Below, in pieces: positions 25,162 through 34,125 of a stretch of 64,000 nucleotides of DNA. Position numbers and translations under genes: made by a program. How positions within the stretch are numbered: position 1 is the stretch's first letter; the number at the start of each line of letters is the position of its first letter. This stretch comes from an uncultured Oscillospiraceae bacterium. GTDB taxonomy: Bacteria; Bacillota; Clostridia; Oscillospirales; Oscillospiraceae. Where the stretch lies: positions 1-64,000 of the forward strand of contig CAKULE010000014.1 in NCBI GenBank assembly GCA_934667095.1. Direction: 5' to 3'. The notes beneath the pieces are model-generated. The model was given only the letters and a program-made list of their open reading frames with translations, was not told the origin of the DNA and made no database searches.

Positions 25162-25449
25162 TCACTGCGCCGCGATCTCGTACACGGAGACCTTCTTGCG
25201 GTCCTTGCCCATGCGCTCGAACTTGACGGTGCCGTCCACCTTGGCGAACAGGGTGTCGTCGCTGCCCAGACCCACGTTGGTGCCGGGATGGATGTGGGTG
25301 CCGCGCTGACGGACCAGCACGTTGCCGGCCAGCACGAACTGGCCGTCGGCACGCTTGACGCCAAGGCGCTTGGCCTCGGAATCACGGCCGTTCTTGGTGG
25401 AGCCGCCGCCCTTCTTATGAGCGAAGAGCTGGATGTTGATCTTCATCAT
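25162..25449 (-). CDS. rpmA: 50S ribosomal protein bL27
   Basis: A 95-aa ribosomal protein with the family core GGGSTKNGRDSEAKRLGVK. The N-terminal extension MKINIQLFA precedes HKKGGG. In Firmicutes such an extension is cut off by the Prp protease before the protein works at the peptidyl-transferase centre. The prp gene lies directly upstream, which supports this. Either of two adjacent ATG codons (25449 or 25446) could be the start. Confidence 0.97.
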   Translation of the reverse strand: MMKINIQLFAHKKGGGSTKNGRDSEAKRLGVKRADGQFVLAGNVLVRQRGTHIHPGTNVGLGSDDTLFAKVDGTVKFERMGKDRKKVSVYEIAAQ

Positions 25450-25487
25450 AGTCGTTTCCGTCCTTTCTAAAGGCTGAGTGGAGGCGC

Positions 25488-25844
25488 TCAGTCCTCCGCT
25501 TCGTCATCGTCCTCGTCATCCAGACGGACGATGAGATTTTCGGGATATTCCTCGCCCAGCGCCTGAAGATAGACCATCATGCCGGCCAGGAGATCCTGTA
25601 CCGTGCGCTCATTGGCCTGTCCCAGTCCGCCGGGGAGCCTGAGGCTGACATAGCCGTCCTCCTCCCGCACCTTCACGGGGGCGGCCAGACCCAGCACCTC
25701 GTTGATGGTGCACTCGGTCATGCCGACCACTGCGGAGATGGCGGCGCAGACGATGTCGCTGCCGGCCTCAGCGTAGCCGCTGTGTCCGTCCACCGTGAAG
25801 CCATCGATGCGGCTGTCGGCCCGGTGGAAGGTGACGCTGGTCAT
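25488..25844 (-). CDS. prp: Ribosomal-processing cysteine protease Prp
   Basis: A 118-aa protease that removes the N-terminal extension of L27. The catalytic pair lies in GHSGYAEAGSDIVCAAIS: His at about residue 21 and Cys at about 33. The C-terminal tail is strongly acidic. It sits between rplU and rpmA, the usual Firmicutes order. Length fits the family. Confidence 0.93.
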   Translation of the reverse strand: MTSVTFHRADSRIDGFTVDGHSGYAEAGSDIVCAAISAVVGMTECTINEVLGLAAPVKVREEDGYVSLRLPGGLGQANERTVQDLLAGMMVYLQALGEEYPENLIVRLDDEDDDEAED

Positions 25845-25855
25845 CGGTCTGTCCC

Positions 25856-26167
25856 TCAGGCGTTGATCTTGGCGATCTCCACCTTGGTATAGGGCTGACG
25901 ATGGCCCTGCTTGCGGCGATAGTTCTTCTTGGGCTTGTACTTGAAGACGATGATCTTCTTGCCCTTCCCGTTCTTCACCACGTTGGCGGTCACGGAAGCG
26001 CCCTCCACGGCGGGAACGCCGAAGGTGGCCTTGTCGCCGTCCAGAACGGCCAGGACCTTGTCGAAAGTGACGGAGCTGCCGGCCTCGACATCCAGCTTCT
26101 CGATGTAGAGGACGTCGCCCTCTGCCACCTTGTACTGCTTGCCGCCGGTCTCAATGATTGCGTGCAT
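25856..26167 (-). CDS. rplU: 50S ribosomal protein bL21
   Basis: A 103-aa ribosomal protein. It starts MHAIIETGGKQYKV and ends with the RRKQGHRQPYTKVEI segment, both typical. The ATG at 26167 is the family start; the longer open frame upstream belongs to the leader. It is the first gene of rplU-prp-rpmA and is driven by a strong promoter with a leader of about 125 nt. Confidence 0.97.
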   Translation of the reverse strand: MHAIIETGGKQYKVAEGDVLYIEKLDVEAGSSVTFDKVLAVLDGDKATFGVPAVEGASVTANVVKNGKGKKIIVFKYKPKKNYRRKQGHRQPYTKVEIAKINA

Positions 26168-26294
26168 ACCTGCACCTGCCTTTCCTTTAATACGGGCTCG
26201 CTGTCGGGGGAGAGGGGTTACCCTGCTTCTCGTGTCGCGTCCATCCGCGCTGCTCACAGCGGCTCAGACGCTTCACTGTCCCATTCAAAGCGGC
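26168..26294 (-). promoter_or_regulatory. 5' leader of rplU (possible L21 leader RNA)
   Basis: The minus-strand transcript from the rplU promoter has about 125 nt before the ATG, with inverted repeats such as GAGCCGC and GCGGCTC-type pairings. L21 leader RNAs that bind the protein are known in Firmicutes; identity with that family is inferred from position only. Confidence 0.4.
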
Positions 26295-26300
26295 TCTGAC

Positions 26301-26329
26301 AGTATACCAATAGAGAAGAGAAAAGTCAA
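26301..26329 (-). promoter_or_regulatory. Promoter of rplU-prp-rpmA
   Basis: On the minus strand: TTGACT (26324-26329), a 17-nt spacer and TATACT (26301-26306). Confidence 0.85.
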
Positions 26330-26391
26330 GTGTTTGGCCTTGACTTCTGAAAATATTTTTCTGCCGCCGGGGCCGCGGCCCGGCCCCTTGC

Positions 26392-26420
26392 TTGACAGGG
26401 CGGAGGGCTCCCTTTATAAT
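26392..26420 (+). promoter_or_regulatory. Consensus sigma-A promoter for the flippase gene
   Basis: A perfect TTGACA (26392-26397), a 17-nt spacer and a perfect TATAAT (26415-26420). Confidence 0.9.
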
Positions 26421-26460
26421 AGATAAAATCAAAACGATCCCGACTGGGAGGCATGCTTAC

Positions 26461-27993
26461 GTGAGAGATCAGAAACGGGCCGGCACCATGCTGGCCTATG
26501 TGCAGTGGGTGGTAAACGTGCTGGTGGGCGTGGTGTACACCCCCATCATGCTGCGGTGCCTGGGGCCCAACGAATACGGCGTATACTCGGTGGCCACGGC
26601 GGTCATCTCCTTCCTTGCCATGCTGGACCTTGGCTTCGGCCAGACGCTGGTGCGCTTCAACGTGGATTACCGCGCCCGGGGCGAGGAGGAGCGGGCCGAG
26701 CGGTGCAGCGGCGCTTTCTTCCTGATGTATCTGGTGCTGGGCGTGGTGGCGCTGGTGATCTGCATGGTGCTGTCCAATCACTTCCTGCCCACCCTGTTCG
26801 GCAAGAAGTTCACCGCGGAGGAACTGGACATCCTCCGGCGGGTACTGTCCATCCTCATCATCAATCTGGCGGCCTCTTTCCCGCTGAGCGTGTTCTCCTC
26901 CCTCATCACTGCCCACGAGCGGTTCGCCTTCGGCAAGCTGGTGGCCATCCTGAACACGGTGTTCACCTACGGTGGCATCCTCGTTGTACTCATGCGGGGA
27001 TACCGGTCCGTGGCCATGGCCACAGTGACCACCGTGGTGTCCATCGCACTGAAGCTGTTCATGGCGTGGTACTGCCTGTGCCGGATGAAGGTGCGCATCC
27101 GCTTCGCACGGCCGGAGTGGGACATGCTGCGGTCCATCTTTGCTTTCTCCTTCTTCGTGTTTCTGAATATCCTCATTGACCAGCTCTACGCCAGCACGGA
27201 CAAGTTCGTGCTGGGCGCGGTGTGCGGTACTGCCGTGGTGACGGTGTACACCGTGGGCGTGCAGTTCAACGGCTACTTCCAGCAGCTGTCTACGGCGGTC
27301 AGCGGCGTGTTCATGCCCCAGGTGACCCGGATGCACGCCGAGGGCGCGGGGGGCAAGGAGTACTCCCCCCTGTTCATCCGCATCGGCCGGCTGCAGTTCG
27401 TGCTGCTGTCCTTCGTGCTGGCGGGCTTTGCCGCCTTTGGCCGGCAGTTCATTGCCCTGCTCTCCGCCGGGGAGCTGGACAGCCGCGGCGTCACGCAGGC
27501 CTTTGTCATCGCGCTGATCATCATGGTGCCCGGGGTGGTCCCCCTGTCCCAGAACATCGGTATTTCCATCCTGCAGGCCATGAACCGGCACAGGTTCCGC
27601 AGTCTGGCCTATCTGGTGCTGGCGCTGATAAACGTGGCTATCTCCATCCCGCTGGCCATGCGCTGGGCGGGCGTGGGCGCCGCCATCGGCACCACGCTGG
27701 CCTATTTCGCCGGGCAGTACGCCATGATGAACTGGTTCTACTGGAAAAAGATCGGGCTGGACATCCCCGGCTACTGGCGGACGGTGGGCAGCGTGGCCCT
27801 GCGGACCATCCCCATGGCCCTGCCGGCCATCGCCATCAACCTGCTGCTGCCCGGGGGCGGCTGGATGCGCCTTATCCTCCGGTGTGTGATCTTTACCGTG
27901 GTCTATCTGCCCTATGGGTGGTTCGTGATCTTCGACCAGTATGAGAAGAGCCTGATCCGCAGCGTGCTGCGGCGGCTGCATCTGGTCCACTAA
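26461..27993 (+). CDS. Polysaccharide flippase (Wzx/MATE-like oligosaccharide flippase)
   Basis: A 510-aa membrane protein with about 14 transmembrane helices of the polysaccharide biosynthesis (Wzx/PST) family, which flips lipid-linked sugars across the membrane. The first helix region NVLVGVVYTPIMLRCLGPNEYGVYSVA is typical. GTG 26461 is chosen as start because GGGAGG lies 9 nt before it and the promoter's -10 box is just upstream; an earlier in-frame ATG would lie inside the promoter. It is paired with a polysaccharide pyruvyl transferase, which suggests cell-surface glycan synthesis. Confidence 0.88.
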   Translation: MRDQKRAGTMLAYVQWVVNVLVGVVYTPIMLRCLGPNEYGVYSVATAVISFLAMLDLGFGQTLVRFNVDYRARGEEERAERCSGAFFLMYLVLGVVALVICMVLSNHFLPTLFGKKFTAEELDILRRVLSILIINLAASFPLSVFSSLITAHERFAFGKLVAILNTVFTYGGILVVLMRGYRSVAMATVTTVVSIALKLFMAWYCLCRMKVRIRFARPEWDMLRSIFAFSFFVFLNILIDQLYASTDKFVLGAVCGTAVVTVYTVGVQFNGYFQQLSTAVSGVFMPQVTRMHAEGAGGKEYSPLFIRIGRLQFVLLSFVLAGFAAFGRQFIALLSAGELDSRGVTQAFVIALIIMVPGVVPLSQNIGISILQAMNRHRFRSLAYLVLALINVAISIPLAMRWAGVGAAIGTTLAYFAGQYAMMNWFYWKKIGLDIPGYWRTVGSVALRTIPMALPAIAINLLLPGGGWMRLILRCVIFTVVYLPYGWFVIFDQYEKSLIRSVLRRLHLVH

Positions 27994-28012
27994 AAAGCCG
28001 GGAGGGTCTGCC

Positions 28013-29146
28013 ATGAAAAGGGTCGGTATCCTGACGCACTATCACAACAGCAACAACTACGGCGGCGTTCTGCAGGCGTACGCTCTGTGCCGGGTCCTGC
28101 GGGAGCTGGGGACCGAGGCGGAGCAGGTGCGCTACGTGATGTGCGCGCCGCCCCAGAGCAAGGCGGAGCTGCTGCGCAAGCTGCTGGACGTAAAGCAGCT
28201 CTCCCAGCGTATCCAGCGGAAGCTGAGCCCCGAGCCGCCTGAGCTGGCGGGCCGCCGGGCCGCATTCGCCCGCTTCCGGGATGAGTGCGTGCCCCACAGC
28301 GAGGCGGTCTACACCCACGAGACCATCGCCCAGTGCGGCCCGCTGTACGACGCCTTTGTCACCGGCAGCGATCAGGTCTGGAATCCCCTGAACTGGCAGG
28401 AGGCATACATGCTCACCTTCGTGCCTGAGGGGAAGACCAAGTTCTCCTATGCCGCCAGTGTGGCCCGGGAGGAGCTCACCGAGGCCCAGCGGGCGGACTT
28501 CCGCCGCTGCCTGGTGGGTTACCGCGGGGTGTCTGTCCGGGAGCAGCGGGCGGTGGAGCTGCTGCGGGACCTGTCCCCGGTGCCTGTGGAGCAGTCGCTG
28601 GACCCCACCATGCTGCTCACCGCCGGCCAGTGGGACGCCATCTGCACCCCCCGGCAGATCGAGGAGCCCTATGTCTTCTGCTTCCTGCTGGGGGAGGACA
28701 GGGCTCAACGGGAGACGGCGCGGGCCTTTGCCGCGGCCAAGGGCCTGCCGCTGGTGACGCTGCCCTATCTGGCCGGGACTCGCCGCCGCTGCGATGGCGG
28801 CTTCGGCGACCGGCAGCTCTTCGACGTGGCCCCCGGGGCGCTGCTCTCTCTCATCCGCCACGCGGAGTACGTGCTCACCGACAGCTTTCACGCATCGGTG
28901 TTCTCCGGGGTGTACCGGAAGGAATACTTCGTCTTTACCCGCCTGTTTCAGGAGGCCATGAGCGTGCGCATCCGTACCCTCACGGAGCTCCACGGCAGCG
29001 AGGACCACTTCTGCGACCGGCCGGAGCGGCTGAGCGCGGACTACCTGCTCTCCCTGCCGCCCATTGACTACTCGGCCCAGAGCGGGGAGCTGCTCCGCCT
29101 GCGGGAGGAGTCGCTGGCCTATCTGCGGCGGATGCTGGACCTCTGA
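28013..29146 (+). CDS. Polysaccharide pyruvyl transferase family protein
   Basis: A 377-aa protein of the PF04230 family (CsaB-like). It begins VGILTHYHNSNNYGGVLQAYAL, with the family's NYGxxLQ pattern. FVTGSDQVWNP (about residues 114-124) and the late YVLTDSFHASVFS are the other hallmarks. The family adds ketal pyruvate from phosphoenolpyruvate to surface sugars. It starts 19 nt after the flippase, and a strong hairpin follows, so the two genes form one operon. Confidence 0.88.
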   Translation: MKRVGILTHYHNSNNYGGVLQAYALCRVLRELGTEAEQVRYVMCAPPQSKAELLRKLLDVKQLSQRIQRKLSPEPPELAGRRAAFARFRDECVPHSEAVYTHETIAQCGPLYDAFVTGSDQVWNPLNWQEAYMLTFVPEGKTKFSYAASVAREELTEAQRADFRRCLVGYRGVSVREQRAVELLRDLSPVPVEQSLDPTMLLTAGQWDAICTPRQIEEPYVFCFLLGEDRAQRETARAFAAAKGLPLVTLPYLAGTRRRCDGGFGDRQLFDVAPGALLSLIRHAEYVLTDSFHASVFSGVYRKEYFVFTRLFQEAMSVRIRTLTELHGSEDHFCDRPERLSADYLLSLPPIDYSAQSGELLRLREESLAYLRRMLDL

Positions 29147-29163
29147 ATCACATAGGACCGGGC

Positions 29164-29193
29164 GGGCCCGGGGACCACGGTCCCCGGGCCCAC
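29164..29193 (+). terminator. Strong hairpin after the pyruvyl transferase
   Basis: A nearly perfect GC-rich inverted repeat (GGGCCCGGGGACC pairing with GGTCCCCGGGCCC), 17 nt after the stop. There is no U-tract, so it may block exonucleases as much as terminate. Confidence 0.5.
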
Positions 29194-29277
29194 TGTCGGC
29201 CGCCCGCCTCCGGGCATAGAATGGTGCGGACCGCCGCAGACGCGGCGTCCTATCCATGCCTGAAGGAGGCAGATCCA

Positions 29278-30129
29278 ATGGCAACCATCACCAATCAGGC
29301 GACGCTGACCTACAACGGCGTCGTCACCAGTTCCAATATCGCCGTGGGCGAGCTGCTGGAGGTCCTCACCGTCAGCAAGACCGCCGTGCGGGAGAGCTAC
29401 GCCCCCGGGGAGGACGTGGCCTACGTCATCACGCTGGTCAACTCCGGCCCCGCGCCCCTGACGGACCTCACCGTCACCGACGATCTGGGGGGCTACGCCT
29501 TCGGCGGCGGGACGGTCTACCCGCTGACCTATGCCGCCGGCTCCATCCGCTACTATGTCAACGGCGCGCTCCAGGCCGCCCCCGCCGTCACCGCCGGCCC
29601 GCCTCTGCAGATCACCGGCATCACCGTACCTGCCGGAGGCAACGTCGCCCTGGTGTACGAGGCGGAGGTCACCGGCTACGCTCCCCTGGGGGCCGAGCGC
29701 ACCATCGTCAACACCGCCGCCGTCTCCGGTGCGGGCATCACTGCGGCGCAGGCCGAGGAGACCATCGGGACCCGCACGGGGCCCGTGCTGTCCATCCTCA
29801 AGAGCCTGTCCCCCAACCCCGTGACGGAGAACGGCCGGCTGACCTATACCTTCACCATCCAGAACAGCGGCAGTACCGCCGTCACCGCCGGGGACGACGC
29901 CGTGGTGACCGACACCTTCGCCCCCATCCTGAGGGACATTGCCGTCACCTTCAACGGCGCTGCGTGGGCGGCCCCGGCCGGCTACACCTACGATCAGGCC
30001 ACAGGGGCCTTCTCCTCCGCGGCGGGGCAGATCACGGTGCCTGCTGCCACCTACGCGCAGGACGAGACCACCGGCCTCTGGACCGTGACGCCGGGGGTCA
30101 GCACCCTTACCGTTACCGGCACAGTGTAA
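29278..30129 (+). CDS. DUF11 repeat-domain protein without a signal peptide
   Basis: A 283-aa beta-rich protein starting MATITNQATLTYNG, with GAAGGAGG upstream of ATG 29278. Two DUF11-like segments (about residues 40-150 and 180-265) show the pattern ...YVITLVNSGPAPLTDLTVTDDL and ...YTFTIQNSGSTAVTAGDDAVVTDTF. The composition is rich in Thr, Ala and Val and poor in Lys. No signal peptide, LPxTG or membrane anchor is visible, so the route to the surface, if any, is unclear. It has its own terminator and is probably monocistronic. Confidence 0.75.
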   Translation: MATITNQATLTYNGVVTSSNIAVGELLEVLTVSKTAVRESYAPGEDVAYVITLVNSGPAPLTDLTVTDDLGGYAFGGGTVYPLTYAAGSIRYYVNGALQAAPAVTAGPPLQITGITVPAGGNVALVYEAEVTGYAPLGAERTIVNTAAVSGAGITAAQAEETIGTRTGPVLSILKSLSPNPVTENGRLTYTFTIQNSGSTAVTAGDDAVVTDTFAPILRDIAVTFNGAAWAAPAGYTYDQATGAFSSAAGQITVPAATYAQDETTGLWTVTPGVSTLTVTGTV

Positions 30130-30146
30130 GCCATCCCGGGCACTCA

Positions 30147-30182
30147 GGGCCGCCGCGGCAGCTGCCGCGGCGGCCCTTTTTA
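30147..30182 (+). terminator. Terminator of the DUF11 gene
   Basis: A 15-bp GC-rich perfect stem followed by TTTTT, 18 nt after the stop codon. Confidence 0.9.
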
Positions 30183-30347
30183 CTGTCGACACAAAACTGA
30201 ACGGCAAATCAGGTTGTCCGAGGTGAAAGCGCACAAAAATTTTCAAATCGAAAAATGCCGCTTCCTTTCCGCCGGTTTTCTGGTATACTGTATCATGTAT
30301 ACAAGCGCAATGAATTCAAGAGCCGTCATCAGAAAGGATGAACCGGG

Positions 30348-32108
30348 TTGGATGTATCTGACGTCATTTCCTTGCTCAGCGGCGTAGCCCTGTTTCTGTT
30401 CGGCATGACCCTCATGGGCGAGGGGCTGAAAAAGGTGGCCGGCAGCAAGCTGGAGCTGGTGCTTTACCGCCTGACCAGCAGCGCATGGAAGGGCATCCTG
30501 CTGGGTACCGGCGTTACCGCCGTGATCCAGTCCTCCTCCGCCACTTCCGTCATGGTGGTCGGCTTTGTCAACTCCGGCATGATGCGTTTCCGGCAGGCCA
30601 TCGGCATCATTCTGGGCGCCATTCTGGGCACCAGCGTGACCGGGTGGATCATCTGTCTCTCCTCGCTGGAGGGGGGCAGCGGCTGGGTCAAGCTGGCCTC
30701 CACCGCCACCATCACCGGCATCGTGGCCGTGGTGGGCATCATCCTGCGGATGTTCAGCAAGAAGCCATCCCACAACCATGTGGGCGATATCCTCATGGGC
30801 TTCGCCGTCCTCATGTTCGGCATGAGCGCCATGAGCTCCGCCGTGTCTCCCCTGCGGGAGAGCGCCGCCTTCATCCGCATCCTCACCAGCTTCTCCAACC
30901 CCCTGCTGGGTATTCTGGTGGGCGCGCTGTTCACCTGCGTGCTCCAGAGTGCCTCTGCCGCCGTGGGCATCCTGCAGGCGCTGGCCGTCACCGGCGCGGT
31001 GGACTTCTCCGTGGCCCTGCCCATCATCATGGGCATCGCCATCGGCGCGGCCCTGCCGGTGCTGCTGTCCGCGCTGGGGGCCAACACCAGCGGCAAGCGC
31101 ACCGCTCTGGTCTATCTGCTGATCGACGTTATCGGCGTGGCCTTCTGGGCCGTTCTGTTCTATGCGGCCAACGCCATCTGGCCCACGCCGTTCCTGCACA
31201 CTACCATGACCTCCGTCTCCGTGGCGGCGCTGAACACCGTGTTCCGCCTGCTGACGGTGATCCTGCTCACCCCTTTCATTGGTCAGTTGGAGCGGCTGGC
31301 CTGCTTCCTCGTCAAGGCCAAGCCCGGCGACGACCAGAGTCTGGAGGACATGGAGCGGCTGGAGGAGCGCTTCCTGCTCCACCCGGCGCTGGCCATCGAG
31401 CAGAGCCGCTCGGTGGTCAACTCCATGGCGCTGAAGACGGAGGAGAACCTGCTGGATGCCTTCCAGCTCCTCCACCACTACAGTGACGACCTGTTCAAGA
31501 AGGTCTCCCGGGATGAGACCGAGGTGGACCGCTATGAGGACAAGCTGGGCACCTATCTGGTGAAGGTCACCAGCATGGAGCTGAGCCCCATCCAGAATGA
31601 AGAAGTATCCAAGTTCCTCCACACTCTGTCCGACATCGAGCGTATCTCCGACCACGCTCTGAACCTCGCCATCGCCGCGCAGGAGATCCACGACAAAAAG
31701 GTGGTCTTCTCCGCCGAGGCCAGCCATGAGCTGTCCGTCATGGAGAAGGCCGTCACCGAAATCGTCACCATGACGCTGGACGCCTTCGAGAAGAACGACC
31801 TGACGGAGGCATCCAAGGTGGAGCCGCTGGAGGAGCTCATCGACAACCTCTGTGATGAGATGAAGCTCCACCACGTGGACCGGCTGCAGAAGGGCGTGTG
31901 TACCCTCAGTCAGGGCTTCGTGTTCAACGACCTGCTGACCAACTGCGAGCGGGTGGCCGACCACTGCTCCAACATTGCCGTAGCCATGATCGAGCTGGAG
32001 TCCGACTCCTTCGACACCCACGAGTACCTCAACAGCATCAAGAAGATGAAGCGGGACAGTGCCTTTGCCCAGTATTTTGAGGAGTACAGTAAAAAGTATA
32101 CCCTGTGA
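30348..32108 (+). CDS. Na/Pi cotransporter family protein with PhoU-like C-terminus
   Basis: A 586-aa protein. The first half has paired NptA/PhoT repeats with the QSSSATSVM motif (about residues 62-70) and its counterpart LQSASAAVGI (about 200-209). The second half (about residues 340-560) is a helical PhoU-like domain. It imports phosphate with sodium. TTG 30348 is the best start: AAAGGA lies about 9 nt before it and the sequence matches family N-termini. A TATACT box is found upstream at about 30283. Confidence 0.9.
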   Translation: MDVSDVISLLSGVALFLFGMTLMGEGLKKVAGSKLELVLYRLTSSAWKGILLGTGVTAVIQSSSATSVMVVGFVNSGMMRFRQAIGIILGAILGTSVTGWIICLSSLEGGSGWVKLASTATITGIVAVVGIILRMFSKKPSHNHVGDILMGFAVLMFGMSAMSSAVSPLRESAAFIRILTSFSNPLLGILVGALFTCVLQSASAAVGILQALAVTGAVDFSVALPIIMGIAIGAALPVLLSALGANTSGKRTALVYLLIDVIGVAFWAVLFYAANAIWPTPFLHTTMTSVSVAALNTVFRLLTVILLTPFIGQLERLACFLVKAKPGDDQSLEDMERLEERFLLHPALAIEQSRSVVNSMALKTEENLLDAFQLLHHYSDDLFKKVSRDETEVDRYEDKLGTYLVKVTSMELSPIQNEEVSKFLHTLSDIERISDHALNLAIAAQEIHDKKVVFSAEASHELSVMEKAVTEIVTMTLDAFEKNDLTEASKVEPLEELIDNLCDEMKLHHVDRLQKGVCTLSQGFVFNDLLTNCERVADHCSNIAVAMIELESDSFDTHEYLNSIKKMKRDSAFAQYFEEYSKKYTL

Positions 32109-32123
32109 CCTGCTTGAACGCTT

Positions 32124-32157
32124 GCGGACGGACCCGGTCGGGTCCGTCCGCTTTTTC
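32124..32157 (+). terminator. Terminator of the Na/Pi cotransporter gene
   Basis: A 12-bp perfect stem (32124-32135 with 32140-32151) followed by a T-run. Confidence 0.9.
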
Positions 32158-32234
32158 TTTTCCGGGGCGGCCTTGCATTTTAAAGGGCCGGGGGATACCA
32201 TGAAACGACAACATTCGAAAAGGAGAGAGACCCC

Positions 32235-33245
32235 ATGAATCAAGCTGTACGCCCCGCAAAGAAGCCGCCCCGTGTCAGGCTGCGGCCCGTTCCGCCTCCG
32301 CAGTCTCCCACGCTGGCGCAATGGCTCCGCCGCTGGTTGGAGCAGGAGGTGGCCCCCAACCGGGCGGCCACCACCCTCTATGGCTATACGAATATTGTAG
32401 AGCGGCACCTGATCCCCGTGCTGGGGCAGGTGCCGCTGGACCGGCTGGACCAGATAACGCTGGAGGGCTACTACCGCGGGCTGGCCGAGAAGAAGGGCCT
32501 GTCCGCCAACACCGTGCGCAAGCACCACACCCTGCTGCACACCAGCCTCCAGTGCGCCTGCCGGCAGGGCCTGCTGGCCGACAACCCCGCCAAGAAGGCC
32601 GCCCCGCCCCGGCCGGAGCAGGGACAGGCCGGCTTCTACACGCCGGAGCAGCTCTGCCGGCTGCTGCGGGCCGTCCGGGGCCACCCGCTGGAGCTGCCCG
32701 TGCGGCTGGCCAGCAATCTGGGCCTGCGCCGCAGTGAGATCCTGGGCCTGCGCTGGCGGGACGTGGACCTGCACGGCGCCCTCATCACCGTGCGGCAGGT
32801 GCGCACCACCATCGGCCACCGGGTGGTGGAGAAGGAACCCAAGACCTCCGGCAGCTGCCGTACCCTGTCCATTGCCCCGCTGTATGAGCTGCTGGCTCTG
32901 CTGCGGGGCGCCTTTCAGTACCGGCGTACCCACGGCATCCCCTGCGGGCCGGACGACTTCGTGGTGCTCAACAGCCGGCGGGAGCCATGGCACCCCAATG
33001 TGCTCACCACCACGCTGGACCGCTTCGTGGCCAGCCGGGAGCTGCCGGCCATCACCCTCCACGGCCTGCGGCACACCTTTGCCAGCATGGCCAGCAACGC
33101 CCGGGTGCCCGTGTTTCAGATCAGCAAGGCCATGGGGCACAGCAGCCCCAGCGTGACCCAGCGGGTATATACCCACCTTTTCGACCCCACCCACGGGGAG
33201 GTGCTGGCCGCGGTGGCGGCGGCCATCCCCCGGGCGCGGCTGTAA
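32235..33245 (+). CDS. Site-specific tyrosine recombinase / phage-type integrase
   Basis: A 336-aa integrase with an N-terminal SAM-like DNA-binding domain (about residues 30-115) and a catalytic domain. All catalytic residues can be seen: Arg in GLRRSEILGLRW, Lys in the beta-hairpin (EKEPKTSG), HGLRH, His in GHSSPS and the nucleophile Tyr in TQRVYTHL. AAAGGAGAG precedes ATG 32235. It stands alone: no excisionase, relaxase or phage gene is nearby, and no direct repeats flank it. It may be a domesticated chromosomal integrase or a remnant. Confidence 0.88.
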   Translation: MNQAVRPAKKPPRVRLRPVPPPQSPTLAQWLRRWLEQEVAPNRAATTLYGYTNIVERHLIPVLGQVPLDRLDQITLEGYYRGLAEKKGLSANTVRKHHTLLHTSLQCACRQGLLADNPAKKAAPPRPEQGQAGFYTPEQLCRLLRAVRGHPLELPVRLASNLGLRRSEILGLRWRDVDLHGALITVRQVRTTIGHRVVEKEPKTSGSCRTLSIAPLYELLALLRGAFQYRRTHGIPCGPDDFVVLNSRREPWHPNVLTTTLDRFVASRELPAITLHGLRHTFASMASNARVPVFQISKAMGHSSPSVTQRVYTHLFDPTHGEVLAAVAAAIPRARL

Positions 33246-33317
33246 AGGGACGCCCGTAACGGCAGGATCGTCGTGACTGCGGTCGGGAATGGGGCGGTGC
33301 TGCTCATTAGAACAGAG

Positions 33318-33352
33318 AAAGCCTCCCGCCGATCTCGGCGGGAGGCTTTTTT
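33318..33352. terminator. Bidirectional terminator between integrase and the kinase-like gene
   Basis: A perfect 14-bp stem with A- and T-rich flanks between convergent genes. Confidence 0.9.
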
Positions 33353-33360
33353 GAGTTTGG

Positions 33361-34125
33361 TCAGCCCAGCTCTTCCGGCAGGAAGGCGGCGGCGGGCAGC
33401 TGCCCGCTGAGGGCTACGAGGACGGGGTCAAGGCCGCCGGTATGCCCGATGTCAGGGCTGTTCAGCCGAAGCGCGGTCTCCCGCTCCCGGATGGGCAGGG
33501 ACGCGGCGAGGACCAGCCCCCCTTCCTGCGGGGCCTCTACGGCCAGTGAGCCGCCGTGGAGCGAGATCGCCTGCCGGGCAAGGACCACGCCGGAGAGGAC
33601 GCCCTCCTTCTCGTCGGTGAGGGCGCTGAGCGCCTCCGCCGTGCGGACAGGGCCGTTGCCCCGCACCACGAGGGAGACCTCCTTCCCCCGGGCGGCGACG
33701 GTCAGGACCACCCGGTCGGCGCCCTCCGCGGCGGCGGACACCAGCTCCAGCAGGGCCTGCTGGAGCATGGGCAGGTCGCAGTAGAGCAGCAGGCACTCCG
33801 GGTGCTCCGCATGAAATTCGATCCGGTTGACCGCCAGCACGGAGCCCAGCCGGGCGGCCAGCTCCCGCAGCCAGGGGCCCAGGTCGTAGACGGCGTTTTT
33901 GGCGCGGATCTCGTCCTCGTCCGTCAGGCAGTGGGCCAGCTCCAACCGGCCGATGAGGTGCAGCATGCGGAAAATGCTCTGATTGATAGAGGCGAGGTAG
34001 CTCCGCTCTTTCTCGCTTTTTACGGATCGCTCCAGCACCTGACTGGCAGCGGTGATGGCGCTGAGATTTGCCCTTAACTCGGCGGCTGCCTGAGCAGCGC
34101 CGGTACCCAATGCTTCCCGATCCAT
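33361..34125 (-). CDS. Histidine-kinase-like protein with degenerate phosphoacceptor
   Basis: A 254-aa soluble protein with a HisKA-like helix pair (about residues 10-65) and a GHKL-type ATPase-like domain (about 85-215). Where kinases have H-E-L-R-x-x-L, it has A-E-L-R-A-N-L (Ala15), so the phosphoacceptor His is missing. The G2 box is also weak (GVLSGVVLARQAISLHGG). The fold is inferred from this pattern. It may be a phosphatase, a scaffold or a partner of another kinase. No response regulator is adjacent. Confidence 0.6.
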   Translation of the reverse strand: MDREALGTGAAQAAAELRANLSAITAASQVLERSVKSEKERSYLASINQSIFRMLHLIGRLELAHCLTDEDEIRAKNAVYDLGPWLRELAARLGSVLAVNRIEFHAEHPECLLLYCDLPMLQQALLELVSAAAEGADRVVLTVAARGKEVSLVVRGNGPVRTAEALSALTDEKEGVLSGVVLARQAISLHGGSLAVEAPQEGGLVLAASLPIRERETALRLNSPDIGHTGGLDPVLVALSGQLPAAAFLPEELG

